Assembly: GCF_012295575.1 (NCBI RefSeq)
Contig: NZ_CP051180.1
Span: forward strand, 2,046,001-2,110,000
DNA length: 64,000 nucleotides
Origin: Ferrimonas lipolytica
GTDB taxonomy: Bacteria > Pseudomonadota > Gammaproteobacteria > Enterobacterales > Shewanellaceae
Direction: 5' to 3'
Every line of letters begins with the position of its first letter. Position 1 is the stretch's first letter. Below, one piece after another: positions 27,243 through 37,363 of the stretch. Below the pieces are notes generated by a model. The model had not been told where the DNA came from. It made no database searches and was given only the letters and a program-made list of their open reading frames with translations. Position numbers and translations under genes: made by a program.

Positions 27243-27355
27243 TAATAGATATAAGCAAGTGATTACAATTTTGACCGAAGTAGCAAGCGCAGCAAAGCTA
27301 ACAATAGTCATTAGATCACATTCCTAGGTAGCGATAACTATCGAGCGGTATAAAC

Positions 27356-28351
27356 GTGAACAAAATCGACGCAGTGACAGGTCAACCAATGTACCATTTC
27401 GAAAAAAATTCTGATTACAGCTCAACTGTTCAGCACATTCATCTAACTTTAGGCAGCCATTCAATGGAAGTTGCTTCTCACTTTCACCGAGTCATTCTTG
27501 ATTCAGTTCCTCATCATGTGGCGGTAATCAATTCCGAAGGCACCATCGTATTCGTCAACCAAGCTTGGATCGAATTCGCACAGCTGCACCAACAGAAACA
27601 TGAATGGGTTGGCTACAGCTATTGGGATGTGTGCAATCAAGATCAAACCGTAGTTAGCGCACTGACCAAAATGCTACAAAAGCAAGCCGACTCCTACGGC
27701 TATCAATACCACTACCATACCGGCCAGCAGCAACGCTGGTACCAAATGAGTGCCATTGCTATCGATTACCATGGGCAGAGATTTGCTGTCATAACCCATG
27801 TTGACATCACCGAGCAGAAAAATGCAGAAGAAGAGGTCCGCGAGCTAACATTACTCGATAGCCTAACCGCACTGCCTAACCGCCGCCATTTTACTCAATT
27901 TTTTGATCAAGAGTGGCGCCGCGGTATTCGACAACAGCAGCCGCTGTCGGTGCTGCTATTGGATGTGGATCTCTTTAAGCAATACAACGACACCTACGGC
28001 CACCAGATGGGCGACCAGTGTCTGCAACGTATTGCTGCGTTATTGGCTCAATTTGCTAAACGGCCTGGTGATTTGATGGCCCGTTATGGCGGTGAGGAGT
28101 TTGTTTTGGTGTTAGCCAATACCGACACCAGCGCGGCTGAGAAAATAGCCAACAAATTGGTTAACGCGGTGCTAGAGCTAAAGATCCCTCACATTGCCAT
28201 TGGGATTGAGTCGGTTGTAACCATCAGCATTGGCGTTGCAACGCTGGTACCATCACAACAATTGGCGGCAACCGAATTACTGCAACGAGCCGACAAGGCG
28301 TTATATCAAGTAAAAAAACATGGCCGCAACGGCTTTAAACTCGCGCAATAG
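27356..28351 (+). CDS. PAS-domain diguanylate cyclase
   Basis: 331 residues from a GTG start. A PAS domain (about 40-155: SVPHHVAVINSEGTIVFVNQAWIEFA ... HVDITEQKNAEEEV) leads by a short coil into a GGDEF domain (about 160-331): DSLTALPNRRHF, LLLDVDLFKQYNDTYGHQMGD, and active-site RYGGEEF. RPGD five residues before GGEEF is the inhibitory I-site. It makes cyclic-di-GMP in response to a PAS-sensed cue. No membrane span, so cytoplasmic. It stands alone between a MITE and the buf cluster. Confidence 0.93.
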   Translation: MNKIDAVTGQPMYHFEKNSDYSSTVQHIHLTLGSHSMEVASHFHRVILDSVPHHVAVINSEGTIVFVNQAWIEFAQLHQQKHEWVGYSYWDVCNQDQTVVSALTKMLQKQADSYGYQYHYHTGQQQRWYQMSAIAIDYHGQRFAVITHVDITEQKNAEEEVRELTLLDSLTALPNRRHFTQFFDQEWRRGIRQQQPLSVLLLDVDLFKQYNDTYGHQMGDQCLQRIAALLAQFAKRPGDLMARYGGEEFVLVLANTDTSAAEKIANKLVNAVLELKIPHIAIGIESVVTISIGVATLVPSQQLAATELLQRADKALYQVKKHGRNGFKLAQ

Positions 28352-28623
28352 TTATCTCGACATAGGGCTGCTGAGCAAGGCAGTCAACCTTCCCCACGTT
28401 TCCTGCTGATACGACCATGCCGTTCAAAATAAATCGCTAACAAATTCAGTTAACTGACTTGTTAATGCTTTTCGATGCTAATAATGGTTCTAATTGTTCT
28501 TAATTGAATAGAAAGCAGATCCTCACTGCCCCTTTCTCTTATAGCAACCTAAGTGAGTGCTTCAGAACCAATCACCTGCTTACTCTGGTTGATGTTAACC
28601 CAACCCAAGAGATGGAGAGCAAC

Positions 28624-28923
28624 ATGGATAAGCGCAAAACATTGAACACCACCGCCCTAGGCATCATGTCTGCTGGGCTACTATTGGCAGCAGGTGCTGC
28701 CCAAGCCGTTCCCGACCAGCCTAAGGCGTGGGAAAAGTGTGCTGGAGTAGCTCAAAAAGGGATGAATGACTGCGGCTCACTGGATGGAAGCCACGGCTGT
28801 GCCGCCCAAGCCAAAACCGACAACAGTGCCAATGAGTGGGTCTATGTACCCCAAGGCACCTGTAAAAAGTTAGGGGGCAAGGTCGCCAAAGTAAAACCAG
28901 CCAAAGGCATGGAAAAGTCTTAA
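28624..28923 (+). CDS. bufA: Bufferin-type RiPP precursor (DUF2282)
   Basis: 99 residues. The signal peptide (MDKRKTLNTTALGIMSAGLL then LAAGAAQA) targets the periplasm. The mature part holds four Cys in the DUF2282 pattern: WEKCAGVAQKGMNDC, GSHGCAAQAKTD, and EWVYVPQGTCKKLGG. In characterised bufferins these Cys are turned into thiooxazoles by the BufB/BufC enzyme and bind copper. The ATG at 28624 is chosen for its GGAG site and its signal peptide; the frame is open further upstream without a start of that quality. The stop overlaps bufB (TAATG). Confidence 0.9.
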   Translation: MDKRKTLNTTALGIMSAGLLLAAGAAQAVPDQPKAWEKCAGVAQKGMNDCGSLDGSHGCAAQAKTDNSANEWVYVPQGTCKKLGGKVAKVKPAKGMEKS

Positions 28924-29771
28924 TGGCAACCACGACCCTGCCAGGTATCGCGGCCACAGCAATTAGCATTAGTGTCCGCGAGCAACACCTACAGCAGCTA
29001 TTGCAGCGGCGTCCGCCGCTGCCCTTTATTGAGATACTGGCGGACAATTATCTCTCCCTCCGTGGCCCTCACTATCACGCGCTTTGTCAACTGGCGGAGC
29101 ATTACCCCATCGTTTTACACTGCGTTGGTCTTTCAATCGGCTCTGGCGGCGCTGCCGTAAGCTATTTGGCCAAGATCAAAACCATGGCCGATGAGATCGA
29201 TGCCATCGCCATCTCCGATCACCTCAGTGCCAGTGAACTGAACGGGGTAAACAGTCATGATCTGCTTCCTATCAGCTACCAACAGCAATTTGTTGAGCCG
29301 CTGTGCGCTAGCATTGGACGAGTTCAGGATTACTTTAAACGCCCGTTTATACTGGAAAATGTATCCCGTTACCTCAGTTACCCAGATGATCAACTCAATG
29401 AGGGTGTGCTACTGACACAACTGGTACAAAAAACTGGGATCGGCTTGCTATTCGATATTAACAATCTGTTTGTTACTGCCCACAACTTGAATCTCAATAG
29501 CGACCAAATGCTGGCAAATCTGCCGCTGTCTGCCGTAAGTTATTACCACCTTGGAGGGCACCAACAGCAAGGACAACTATTACTCGATAACCATGGCAGT
29601 AAAATCGCCGAGCCAGTGTGGCAACTGTATCAACAGGTTTTAACGTTGATTGGGCCAAAGCCCACAATTATCGAATGGGATAATAATATCCCTCCCCTCG
29701 AGGCTCTGTTTGATGAAGCAAACAAAGCACATCAGCTGATGTATACCGCTGCAACGAGAGCTGCATTATGA
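28923..29771 (+). CDS. bufB: DUF692 multinuclear iron oxygenase-like enzyme
   Basis: 282 residues, MbnB/BufB family with a TIM-barrel fold. Family segments, somewhat diverged: FIEILADNYL, IVLHCVGLSIGS, DAIAISDHLSAS, FILENVSRYLSYP, GLLFDINNLFVTAHNLN, YYHLGGH, LLLDNHGSKIAEPVWQLY and IIEWDNNIPPLEAL. His, Asp and Glu residues in these would hold the iron atoms. It is predicted to modify the Cys of the precursor encoded directly upstream, in complex with the next gene product. The sequence differs from typical members at the first motif (ADNY for AENY). Confidence 0.9.
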   Translation: MATTTLPGIAATAISISVREQHLQQLLQRRPPLPFIEILADNYLSLRGPHYHALCQLAEHYPIVLHCVGLSIGSGGAAVSYLAKIKTMADEIDAIAISDHLSASELNGVNSHDLLPISYQQQFVEPLCASIGRVQDYFKRPFILENVSRYLSYPDDQLNEGVLLTQLVQKTGIGLLFDINNLFVTAHNLNLNSDQMLANLPLSAVSYYHLGGHQQQGQLLLDNHGSKIAEPVWQLYQQVLTLIGPKPTIIEWDNNIPPLEALFDEANKAHQLMYTAATRAAL

Positions 29772-30541
29772 ATCAACAACCACCTCAACCTTTTCCCTTA
29801 CCTGCAAGGTTGGCTAGCCGAGACCCTCTGCAATACTTTAACCAACCAAGCGACTCTAACAACCAAGCGAGCTCTCTCGAACAAGCGCTAGCCATCTACC
29901 ATAACAACCGTAAAGGAGTGCAGATCCAGGCGCTGCTAAAAACCTTCCCTTGTGCGGTTTACTTACTGTCTGAATCGCTCTTTGCCACCATCGCAATGCA
30001 ATTTATCGAGCAACGACCAGTAGCGAAGTCGTTAGAACAAGTGGGCGTTGGATTTTGCCGCTGGCTAGCCCTGCAGCCTCAAGCTAAACCCATACTGCAG
30101 GACTACCCGTTTATCGTGGCACTGATTAATTGGGAGTGCGCCTGGCACCAAGCGTACTTTGCTCCAAGGTGGAATCCGGTTTGTCCTGAGCAGTGCCTAC
30201 AGCAGTTGTCCGACATATCGTCTGCCAAGCTGTCGCTGCCATGGCAATTGAATCAAGGCGTGTCAGTCGTCACCAGTTATTATGCTATTGACGAGATATG
30301 GAGCACCATTAGACGTCTGCTCAATGGCAAACAAACACAGTTAGATATAGCTAAGCAAGATAAACAATTGTGGTTAATTAGCCCGACCAAAGACTCAATT
30401 GCCGTTATCCCAATAGTTCACCAGCAATTATCGCAGTTGCAGTTATCACGAAAACCGTGGCTTTCGAGGTTACAGCCATTGTCAGCAGACTTTGTGGCGC
30501 AGGCGATAGCACAACAGTGGCTCGTTAACGATTATTCGTAA
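29768..30541 (+). CDS. bufC: DUF2063 RiPP-recognition partner
   Basis: 257 residues, overlapping bufB by 4 bp (ATGA). The N-terminal part (ASSLEQALAIYHNNRKGVQIQALLKTFPCAVYLL...) is the DUF2063 putative DNA-binding/partner domain, with IYxNNxxxxxxxAL. The C-terminal half follows a looser RRE-like pattern. DUF2063 proteins form the partner that presents the precursor to the DUF692 enzyme. Third gene of bufABC. Confidence 0.85.
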   Translation: MNQQPPQPFPLPARLASRDPLQYFNQPSDSNNQASSLEQALAIYHNNRKGVQIQALLKTFPCAVYLLSESLFATIAMQFIEQRPVAKSLEQVGVGFCRWLALQPQAKPILQDYPFIVALINWECAWHQAYFAPRWNPVCPEQCLQQLSDISSAKLSLPWQLNQGVSVVTSYYAIDEIWSTIRRLLNGKQTQLDIAKQDKQLWLISPTKDSIAVIPIVHQQLSQLQLSRKPWLSRLQPLSADFVAQAIAQQWLVNDYS

Positions 30542-30590
30542 GCGCAGAAAGTGTTACAGTAAAACAAACCCGCATGACCATTCCCGACCG

Positions 30591-30866
30591 ATGAACTCAG
30601 ATCCCGACAAAATGCTCAAGCAACACCAACAACTGATCCACAGCGAAAACCAAAAAGTCAGCTCGCATACGCAGCGTGAAAATGGGGACTGGTTCGTCAA
30701 TACATTGATGATTGAAGGCCACTCGGTGCCATTCAAATACAAGCGTAAAAAACAGTATCGCAGTCTGCAGGGCGCCCGCATCAACTTGACCTATTATGTC
30801 AGCACTGAAAACGTCGCTGGGTTTGAAATTGAAGTGATGAATGTAGTACGGATAAAACGCAGTTAA
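30591..30866 (+). CDS. 91-residue conserved-looking hypothetical protein
   Basis: A soluble protein with a polar N-terminal helix (residues 1-32) and a C-terminal beta-type region (WFVNTLMIEGHSVPFKYKRK...INLTYYVSTENVAGFEIEVMNVVRIKR), with no Cys or signal peptide. It starts 50 bp after bufC on the same strand; the ATG has no good ribosome site, but a six-codon ORF (30574) ends at it in an ATGA overlap, which may couple translation. I do not know its function; membership in the buf operon is only inferred from position. Confidence 0.65.
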   Translation: MNSDPDKMLKQHQQLIHSENQKVSSHTQRENGDWFVNTLMIEGHSVPFKYKRKKQYRSLQGARINLTYYVSTENVAGFEIEVMNVVRIKRS

Positions 30867-30975
30867 TTACAGTTACGGCGTTAATGCTCATTACTAAAAC
30901 CATCTGTGCTAATGCTCAACCAAGTTAACTGTACCCGCCTTTAGCGCTCGTGATATCGGGCAACCGCATTAATTT

Positions 30976-31226
30976 GGCTGTGTACCAATTAAGTGTTGTT
31001 CTTTTTAATACAGTTAAAGCATTGGCGAGTCGCGATACCAAGGGTAAAGCACTAGCGCTATTTATCTTCTGCCGCATTGAAGCAGTCCAGCCAAGGGTTT
31101 TGAATTGCGATCTAAGGCAAAGGATGATTTCCCCTTTGGGTGCCGTCGCCACCACGACATCATCCGCTACAAGCACCGCAATCGGTGAAGCCGAAGGCTT
31201 AAGATAAACTTCAACAGCTAACTACG
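30976..31226 (+). mobile_element. MITE copy D, right end truncated
   Basis: Begins GGCTGTGTACCAATTAAGTG; homology stops within the right inverted repeat after CAACAGCTAACTACG, so the final ACACAGCC is lost. Several internal deletions (251 bp in all). Confidence 0.85.
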
Positions 31227-31233
31227 CAGTTGT

Positions 31234-31293
31234 TGCTGCATCGCACTTGAGCTGCCCAGCACAGCGCTTTGGACTGAAAACGGGATTCCAAAG
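31234..31293 (+). mobile_element. MITE internal fragment
   Basis: About 60 bp (GCATCGCACTTGAGCTGCCC, GCGCTTTGGACTG, GGGATTCCAAAG) matches only the central part of the family, directly after the truncated copy. It is a remnant of an older element into or next to which copy D went. Confidence 0.55.
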
Positions 31294-31294
31294 C

Positions 31295-31321
31295 CAAAAA
31301 AAGGCGACCGATTGGCCGCCT
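31295..31321 (-). terminator. Terminator of yeiP
   Basis: 8-bp stem AGGCGACC / GGCCGCCT (one G-U), GATT loop, and a U-run on the minus strand from the A-run at 31295-31302. Confidence 0.8.
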
Positions 31322-31340
31322 AGGTCGATTCAAACAAGGC

Positions 31341-31916
31341 TTACTTTGAGTCAGCACGGCCTTGGAATTTTACTTCAGAGGTGCTGACTTTTACTTTCTC
31401 ACCAGAAGCGATGTATTCAGGCACCTGCACCGTCAAGCCGGTGGTCATAACGGCTGGCTTGGTACGGGCACTGGCAGAAGCACCTTTGATCGACGGGTCA
31501 GTCTCTTCAATCACCAGTTCCACCGTCGCTGGCAGTTCAATTGCTACCGGCGCATCATCAACGGTAACCACTTGCACCCCTTGAGTCTCTTCAGTAATGA
31601 ACTGCAACTCTTCGGCGATGGCTTCTTTGTTGAAGTTGTATGGGGTGTAATCTTCATTGTTCATAAAGACATACTCATCTCCATCAACGTAAGAGAACAT
31701 TACGTCATGACGACGTACGTCAGCTAGACTGATCATCTCGTCGGCTTTAAAGCTCTCATCCACTTTAAGGCCAGTTGCTACGTCATAACAACGCATGCGG
31801 TATAAGCTTGCACCAGCGCGGCCACTTGGGGTCAGCTTATTGATCTCTTTAACGAACAGAACCTTACCGTTGTGTTCAATGGCGGCATTTTTTTTGATTT
31901 CACTGGCCTTTGGCAT
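31341..31916 (-). CDS. yeiP: Elongation factor P-like protein YeiP (EfpL)
   Basis: 191 residues, same as E. coli YeiP (190). KOW-like N-domain with [19 protein letters not shown], the tip loop [14 protein letters not shown] in place of the modified Lys loop of EF-P, then two OB domains with [14 protein letters not shown] [22 protein letters not shown] and the C-terminal [13 protein letters not shown]. It helps ribosomes through stalling motifs. The start at 31916 is chosen from homology; a further 20 upstream codons lack it. Confidence 0.95.
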   Translation of the reverse strand: MPKASEIKKNAAIEHNGKVLFVKEINKLTPSGRAGASLYRMRCYDVATGLKVDESFKADEMISLADVRRHDVMFSYVDGDEYVFMNNEDYTPYNFNKEAIAEELQFITEETQGVQVVTVDDAPVAIELPATVELVIEETDPSIKGASASARTKPAVMTTGLTVQVPEYIASGEKVKVSTSEVKFQGRADSK

Positions 31917-31963
31917 GGTGATATTTCCGATTGGGCAAAAGTAGAGAGAAAGTAGCATTTTCA

Positions 31964-31988
31964 CCGCTTTAGACAAGTGCTAAAGCGG
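31964..31988 (-). terminator. Hairpin at the end of the rbs operon
   Basis: Perfect 9-bp stem CCGCTTTAG / CTAAAGCGG around a 7-nt loop, 30 bp after the rbsR stop. No real U-run follows on either strand, so it is a weak or factor-dependent terminator or an RNA-stabilising stem. Confidence 0.45.
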
Positions 31989-32017
31989 CAAAATTGACAT
32001 AGAACTGCAGTTCTTAG

Positions 32018-33013
32018 TTAGTTTAATGGTGCTACCGAGTGCCGTTCTATCAGGGTTGGCGCTAGCATTGCGCACTCTCCCGCCCGCTTAGGATCGGCAA
32101 TACGTTTTAGCAGCAGCTCAATCGCCTGCTCTGCTAATTGTTGCACCGGTTGCTGGATGGTCGTTAACGGTGGATTAAAGTATTGTGCCCCAGGAATATC
32201 GTCGTAACCGACCAAAGACAGATCCTGCGGAATCCTTAAGCCCTGCTCTGAAGCAGCCCGAGCCGCGCCCATCGCCATAAGATCATTACCAGCAAACACT
32301 GCCGATACTCGGCCCCGTTGCTGCAGTAAGGCGGCCATGGCGTCGTAGCCGCCTTGATAGCTAAAATCACCACTTTGCACCCAAGTCGAAGCATACTCGA
32401 GATTGGTTTCAGCATAGGCGCGGCGGTAACCTTCCAAACGGTTTTGGCTGTTTTTTTTATTCAAGGGCCCCGCTAATATGCCGATGTGGGTGTGGCCCTG
32501 TTCCAGCAAGTACTTGGTTGCTAAATAGCCACCTCGTTCAGAATCATCAAGGATACGATCACAGCCCACCTCTGCTGGGCCGGAATCCATCAGCACTAAT
32601 GGCATCGCTCCAAACGCCGACATCGGCACCTGTCGTGCGTCAGCACTCATCACCAACATACCGTCAACACGCCGTTGATTAAGCATATCAATGTAATCCG
32701 ATGCCCGCTCAGCACAACCTTGAGTATTGCATAAGATCAGATTGTAACCATGACGATAAGCTACCTTGTCGACCCACTGGATCAGATCAGCGTAAAACGG
32801 ATTATTTGAATCGGTAACCAACATGCCCAGCACTCGGCTGCTGCCGCCTTTAAGGCTACGAGCAACCGCGTTTGGCACATAGTTGAGTTGTTTTACTGCC
32901 GCTTCCACTGCGGCTTTGGCTTGTTCAGAAACAAACCTAGTGTCATTCAGCACGTGAGATACAGTTGTGGTAGATACCCCAGCGAGCTTGGCTACATCAC
33001 GAATAGTCGCCAC
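32018..33013 (-). CDS. rbsR: LacI-family ribose operon repressor
   Basis: 331 residues. The N-terminal LacI helix-turn-helix (MATIRDVAKLAGVSTTTVSH then VLNDTRFVSEQAKAAV) and hinge (YVPNAVARSLKGGSS) are followed by a periplasmic-binding-protein-like sugar domain with DGMLVMSADARQ, GNDLMAMGA and VGYDDI. Last gene of rbsDACBKR, starting at the base after the rbsK stop. It is expected to bind the two palindromes upstream of rbsD and to leave when ribose is present. Confidence 0.95.
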   Translation of the reverse strand: MATIRDVAKLAGVSTTTVSHVLNDTRFVSEQAKAAVEAAVKQLNYVPNAVARSLKGGSSRVLGMLVTDSNNPFYADLIQWVDKVAYRHGYNLILCNTQGCAERASDYIDMLNQRRVDGMLVMSADARQVPMSAFGAMPLVLMDSGPAEVGCDRILDDSERGGYLATKYLLEQGHTHIGILAGPLNKKNSQNRLEGYRRAYAETNLEYASTWVQSGDFSYQGGYDAMAALLQQRGRVSAVFAGNDLMAMGAARAASEQGLRIPQDLSLVGYDDIPGAQYFNPPLTTIQQPVQQLAEQAIELLLKRIADPKRAGECAMLAPTLIERHSVAPLN

Positions 33014-33931
33014 TTATGATTCCATCATTACTAAGGTTTCAGCGCGAGTTGGGATTGAGCTTTGCGCGCCTAAGCGAGTTACCGACAGCGCCGCTGCCGC
33101 TTGGCCAAAACGAACGGCATCAGATAACGACTTGCCTTCCAGTAAAGCAGTGACGAAACCACCATTAAAGGTGTCTCCTGCTGCTGTAGTATCAACCGCA
33201 TTAACGCTAAATCCGCTGATCTGCTTGCCCTGTCCTTGGTTCGATAACCACACTCCTCGCTTACCAAGGGTAATCAATACTAATTCGATACCAAACTGGT
33301 CATGCAGCGCTTTGGCGGCACGGTCGGCATCGTCCATGTTATTGATGGTAACGCCAGTAAGTTGTTCCGCTTCGGTTTCATTGGGGGTAATGATGTCAAC
33401 ATTTTGCAGCAATGCCTTAGGCAATGCTTGCGCTGGTGCAGGGTTAAGTACCACCGTTGTTCCCGCTTGCTTGGCTAAAGCAGCCGCCGTAACCAGTGTC
33501 TCAATTGGGGTTTCTAACTGCATCAACAGCAGATCGGTAGCGGTTACTTGGTCACGATGATGTACTAGAACCTCTTCGGACAAGGCACCGTTGGCACCTG
33601 GCCATATGCCAATCCGGTTTTCACCGCTGTCTTCAACGTAGATCATCGCCAAGCCCGTGGCCTCACCGGCAACAGCAGTTATGCCACTGGTATCGATACC
33701 CACTTGCGTAAATTCAGCCTTCATCTGCGTACCGATAGCGTCACTACCGATGCAGCCAATCATAGCAACCTCTGCCCCCAACTTGGCGGCGGCTACCGCT
33801 TGGTTGGCGCCTTTGCCGCCAGCAACCACTTGATAGTTTTTGGCGGTTAGAGTTTGCCCAGCTTTAGGGGCAGCGGCAACCTGCATCAGGTGGTCTACGT
33901 TAATACTGCCTAGAACGGTTAACTTAGCCAT
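33014..33931 (-). CDS. rbsK: Ribokinase
   Basis: 305 residues, PfkB family. MAKLTVLGSINVDHLMQVAA holds the N-terminal signature with the Asp of the ribose site. GGKGANQAVAAAKLG, the ATP region and NAVDTTAAGDTFNGGFVTALLEG (catalytic Asp in the GDTF motif) follow. It phosphorylates ribose to ribose-5-phosphate. The start at 33931 follows homology (MAKLTVLG); a GTG 24 bp upstream only adds a non-homologous stretch. Confidence 0.96.
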   Translation of the reverse strand: MAKLTVLGSINVDHLMQVAAAPKAGQTLTAKNYQVVAGGKGANQAVAAAKLGAEVAMIGCIGSDAIGTQMKAEFTQVGIDTSGITAVAGEATGLAMIYVEDSGENRIGIWPGANGALSEEVLVHHRDQVTATDLLLMQLETPIETLVTAAALAKQAGTTVVLNPAPAQALPKALLQNVDIITPNETEAEQLTGVTINNMDDADRAAKALHDQFGIELVLITLGKRGVWLSNQGQGKQISGFSVNAVDTTAAGDTFNGGFVTALLEGKSLSDAVRFGQAAAALSVTRLGAQSSIPTRAETLVMMES

Positions 33932-33988
33932 GTTAGTTCGCCAATGGCGCCTCACAAATAGGGCCGCAACGCGGCCCTTAAAATGGAT

Positions 33989-34867
33989 TTACTTAGAGAT
34001 AATTTGCAATGGAACCGGTTGAACCGCATCAACCGCTTGGCCATTAATAACCTTAACTGCGGCATCAACCCCCATAGAGCCAATCAAGGCTGGTTGCTGA
34101 GCAACAGTAGCGGCCAACAGGCCACGGTTAACTGCGGCGATGCCCTCTTCGGTACCATCAAAGCCAACAATCAATACCTCTTTACCGGCACCACGGGCCG
34201 CGCGCAAGGCACCCAGAGCCATCTCATCGTTCTGCGCAAAGATAGCCTGCAACTTTGGGTTAGAGGCCAACATGTTCTCAGCAACGTTCAAGCCTTTGGT
34301 GCGGTCAAAATCTGCCGGTTGTGACGAGCGCAAATTAAAACCATTAGCACTCACTGCTTGTGTAAAACCTTCACCACGGTCACGAGCAGCAGAGGTACCA
34401 GCAACGCCTTCTAGCTGCCCAACTTGAGCGCCTTTACCCAGTTTTTGAGCGATGAAGTCACCTGCAAGTTTACCGCCAGCGACGTTGTCTGAAGCGATGT
34501 GGCTCGCCACCTTGCCGCGGGTAACACCTCGGTCCAAGGTTAACAGTGGAATACCAGCGCGGTTAACCATACGAGCAGCATTAGAAGCAGCGTCGGAGTC
34601 GGTTGGATTAAGCATAATAGCGCTTACCTGACGTACGGTTAAATCTTCGATGTTTGCCAGTTCACGGGCTGGATCGTTTTGCGAGTCGAGGACGATAAGG
34701 TCAACGTTAAGCTCCGCAGCCTTCTTCTCTGCCCCCTCTTTCATGGTGACAAAGAATGGGTTGTTTAAGGTAGAAACAACCAAAGCAACGGTATCTTTTG
34801 CCATTGCTGGTGTGGCCATAACAGCGGTAAGGGCAACGGCTGCAGCGGTACGGATCAGAGTTTTCAT
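33989..34867 (-). CDS. rbsB: Ribose ABC transporter substrate-binding protein
   Basis: 292 residues with a signal peptide ([20 protein letters not shown] cut after AMA). Mature start [30 protein letters not shown] is nearly that of E. coli Rbs[33 protein letters not shown] and the closing region match. Delivers ribose to RbsAC in the periplasm. Confidence 0.97.
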   Translation of the reverse strand: MKTLIRTAAAVALTAVMATPAMAKDTVALVVSTLNNPFFVTMKEGAEKKAAELNVDLIVLDSQNDPARELANIEDLTVRQVSAIMLNPTDSDAASNAARMVNRAGIPLLTLDRGVTRGKVASHIASDNVAGGKLAGDFIAQKLGKGAQVGQLEGVAGTSAARDRGEGFTQAVSANGFNLRSSQPADFDRTKGLNVAENMLASNPKLQAIFAQNDEMALGALRAARGAGKEVLIVGFDGTEEGIAAVNRGLLAATVAQQPALIGSMGVDAAVKVINGQAVDAVQPVPLQIISK

Positions 34868-34889
34868 AATTGTGCTCTTTAACGTTGAG

Positions 34890-35864
34890 TTATTGATGTG
34901 ATTTACGATCAGCCAACACAGCCAGTAAAATCACAGCAGCTTTGGCAATCATTTGATAATAGGAGGACACGTCCAACAGATTGAGGGCGTTATTCAAGAA
35001 GCCAATAATCAAGGCGCCAACCAAGGTGCCCCAAATAAAGCCTCGGCCACCGGCTAAGCTGGCACCGCCAACCACAACCGCAGCGATCGCATCCAGTTCG
35101 TAAGAGGTACCCGCCGTTGGTTGCGCCGAAGATAAACGCGAGGTAACAATCAACCCAGCCAATGCCGAAGTAGCACCAGCGATGCCATATACCGCCATTT
35201 TCACTCGGTCGACGTTGATGCCGGACAGACGAGCGGCGGATTCGTTACCACCAATGGCATAGATGTATCGGCCTAGACGAGTATGAGTGAGTAACACCCA
35301 CGCCAACACAAAGGTAATCAGCATCAGCCACACCGGTACAGGCACGCCAGCAACCCAGCCAGTACCAATCTCAGCAAAACGATCAGCAGTATCGGTAAAG
35401 CCAGTAGAGATTGGCCGACCTTCGGTGTAAACCATGGTCAGGCCGCGAATTGCAGTCATGGTTACCAAGGTGGCAATAAATGCCTGCACCTTACCTTTCG
35501 ATATCAAGGCGCCGTTCATAGCACCAAAGGCCGCACCTATCATTACGGTTGCTGGAATGCTAACTATCAATGGTAGCTCTGCCGCCACCATCGTTGCTCC
35601 TAAGGCACCGGTTAGTGCCAAAACCGCACCAACAGAGAGATCGATACCTGCAGTAAGAATAACGAGGGTCATGCCTACCGCAATGATGGCATTAACCGAG
35701 GTCTGGCGAAGGATGTTCATCAGGTTGCCCTGAGTGAAAAACTGATCATTTAACAGTGATACCACTGCAATCAGTGCCAATAGGGCAATCAGTGCTTTTT
35801 GTTGCTTCAGCCACGCCACGGCTTTGCCGCCATTGCTTGATGCATTGGATACGGAGGTTGTCAT
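34890..35864 (-). CDS. rbsC: Ribose ABC transporter permease
   Basis: 324 residues with 8-10 hydrophobic spans, BPD_transp_2 family. [43 protein letters not shown], and [18 protein letters not shown] (contact with the ATPase) are the RbsC signatures, with [15 protein letters not shown] near the end. Forms the inner-membrane channel with RbsA. Confidence 0.97.
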   Translation of the reverse strand: MTTSVSNASSNGGKAVAWLKQQKALIALLALIAVVSLLNDQFFTQGNLMNILRQTSVNAIIAVGMTLVILTAGIDLSVGAVLALTGALGATMVAAELPLIVSIPATVMIGAAFGAMNGALISKGKVQAFIATLVTMTAIRGLTMVYTEGRPISTGFTDTADRFAEIGTGWVAGVPVPVWLMLITFVLAWVLLTHTRLGRYIYAIGGNESAARLSGINVDRVKMAVYGIAGATSALAGLIVTSRLSSAQPTAGTSYELDAIAAVVVGGASLAGGRGFIWGTLVGALIIGFLNNALNLLDVSSYYQMIAKAAVILLAVLADRKSHQ

Positions 35865-35878
35865 GGTTACTACTCTAC

Positions 35879-37363
35879 TTAATGGTTGCCGATGGCCGCA
35901 GCAAGAAGCTGCTTTTGGGTTACGTCTCTGGCATCAAACTCACCGTTGATACGGCCATTGCTCATCACCAGAATGCGGTCACTCATACCCATTACTTCGG
36001 GCATATCAGAGGAGATCAAGATGATGCTCATCCCCTCTTGTTTAAATTGGTTTATCAGTTGGTAGATCTCTTTCTTAGCGCCAACATCGACACCGCGAGT
36101 CGGCTCATCGAGGATCAACACCTTCGGTTTGGCCATCAGCCCTTTGGCAATCGCCGCTTTTTGCTGGTTGCCGCCGGAAAGTTTGCCAATCGGTTGCTCT
36201 AAACTCGGGGTTTTTACGTTGAACGCGTCTTTGAAGTAGTTGGCTTGTGCCAACTCATCTTTGGCATCGATTATCCCGTTTTTACTAAGTGCCGCCAGCG
36301 AGCTGATACTCATGTTCTGTTTAACTGACATGCCCAGTACTAGCCCATCACCTTTGCGGTCTTCACTGATATAGGCTATTCCAGCGGCAATACCCTGGCT
36401 TGGGTGGCAGCAATCAATGCTTTGTCCATACAAGCTAACTTGACCAGATTGGCGCTTGGCATCACCAAACAGCACTCGCATCAACTCGGAGCGGCCTGCT
36501 CCCATTAGGCCGTTGAACCCCAAGATTTCGCCTTCGTGCAGATTAAAGCTGATGTCACTAACGCCATTGCCGCAAAGCTGATGAACCGCTAGCGATACCT
36601 GACCGTGCTGATGCTCGATGCGTGGGTACAGATCAGACAGCTTACGACCAACCATCTGTTCGATGAGTTTCGCTTCGTCTAGGTCTTCGATAGCGGATTC
36701 AGCAATAAATTTGCCATCGCGCATTACCGTAACGCGATCGCAGATCTCGAAAATTTCTTGCAAGCGGTGAGAGATATACACCACCCCAACGTTCTGTCTC
36801 CGCAACTCTCGAATAACCGCAAACAAACTATCAGTTTCACGATCGGTCAGGGCATCGGTTGGTTCATCCATAACGATGATATTGGAATCAAACGAAAGTG
36901 CCTTGGCGATCTCTACCATCTGTTGTTCGCCCAGCGGCAGCGATCCCATCTTTTCGCGGCTGTTTCGCTGCACATTAAGCCGCGCTAGCAATGCATCGGC
37001 GTCAGCGAACATCTGCTTCCAATCGATTAGGCCAGCAAATTTTCGTGGTTCACGACCGAGGAAGATATTTTCAGCAATCGACAGCTCATCAATCAGATTG
37101 AGTTCTTGGTGAATGATGCTGATCCCAGCTGCTTGAGATTGACGCGGGCCGGCGAAGCTGACTGGCTTACCATTAAGGGTTAACTGGCCCGCATCAGGTT
37201 GGTAGATGCCGGTCATGACCTTCATCATGGTCGATTTACCAGCACCATTTTCCCCCATCAGTGCCATCACTTGACCTGGATAGATATTGATTTGAGCAGC
37301 ATCGAGGGCTTTCACCCCGGGGAAGGATTTATCGATGCCAGCTAAGCTGAGTACTGGGATCAT
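35879..37363 (-). CDS. rbsA: Ribose ABC transporter ATPase (two-domain)
   Basis: 494 residues with two ABC domains. The first has Walker [13 protein letters not shown], signature [15 protein letters not shown] and Walker [12 protein letters not shown]. The second has the usual degenerate Walker A ([12 protein letters not shown]), signature [16 protein letters not shown] and [19 protein letters not shown]. Start set at 37363 ([16 protein letters not shown]), overlapping the rbsD stop by 4 bp; the frame extends further upstream inside rbsD without homology. Confidence 0.97.
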   Translation of the reverse strand: MIPVLSLAGIDKSFPGVKALDAAQINIYPGQVMALMGENGAGKSTMMKVMTGIYQPDAGQLTLNGKPVSFAGPRQSQAAGISIIHQELNLIDELSIAENIFLGREPRKFAGLIDWKQMFADADALLARLNVQRNSREKMGSLPLGEQQMVEIAKALSFDSNIIVMDEPTDALTDRETDSLFAVIRELRRQNVGVVYISHRLQEIFEICDRVTVMRDGKFIAESAIEDLDEAKLIEQMVGRKLSDLYPRIEHQHGQVSLAVHQLCGNGVSDISFNLHEGEILGFNGLMGAGRSELMRVLFGDAKRQSGQVSLYGQSIDCCHPSQGIAAGIAYISEDRKGDGLVLGMSVKQNMSISSLAALSKNGIIDAKDELAQANYFKDAFNVKTPSLEQPIGKLSGGNQQKAAIAKGLMAKPKVLILDEPTRGVDVGAKKEIYQLINQFKQEGMSIILISSDMPEVMGMSDRILVMSNGRINGEFDARDVTQKQLLAAAIGNH

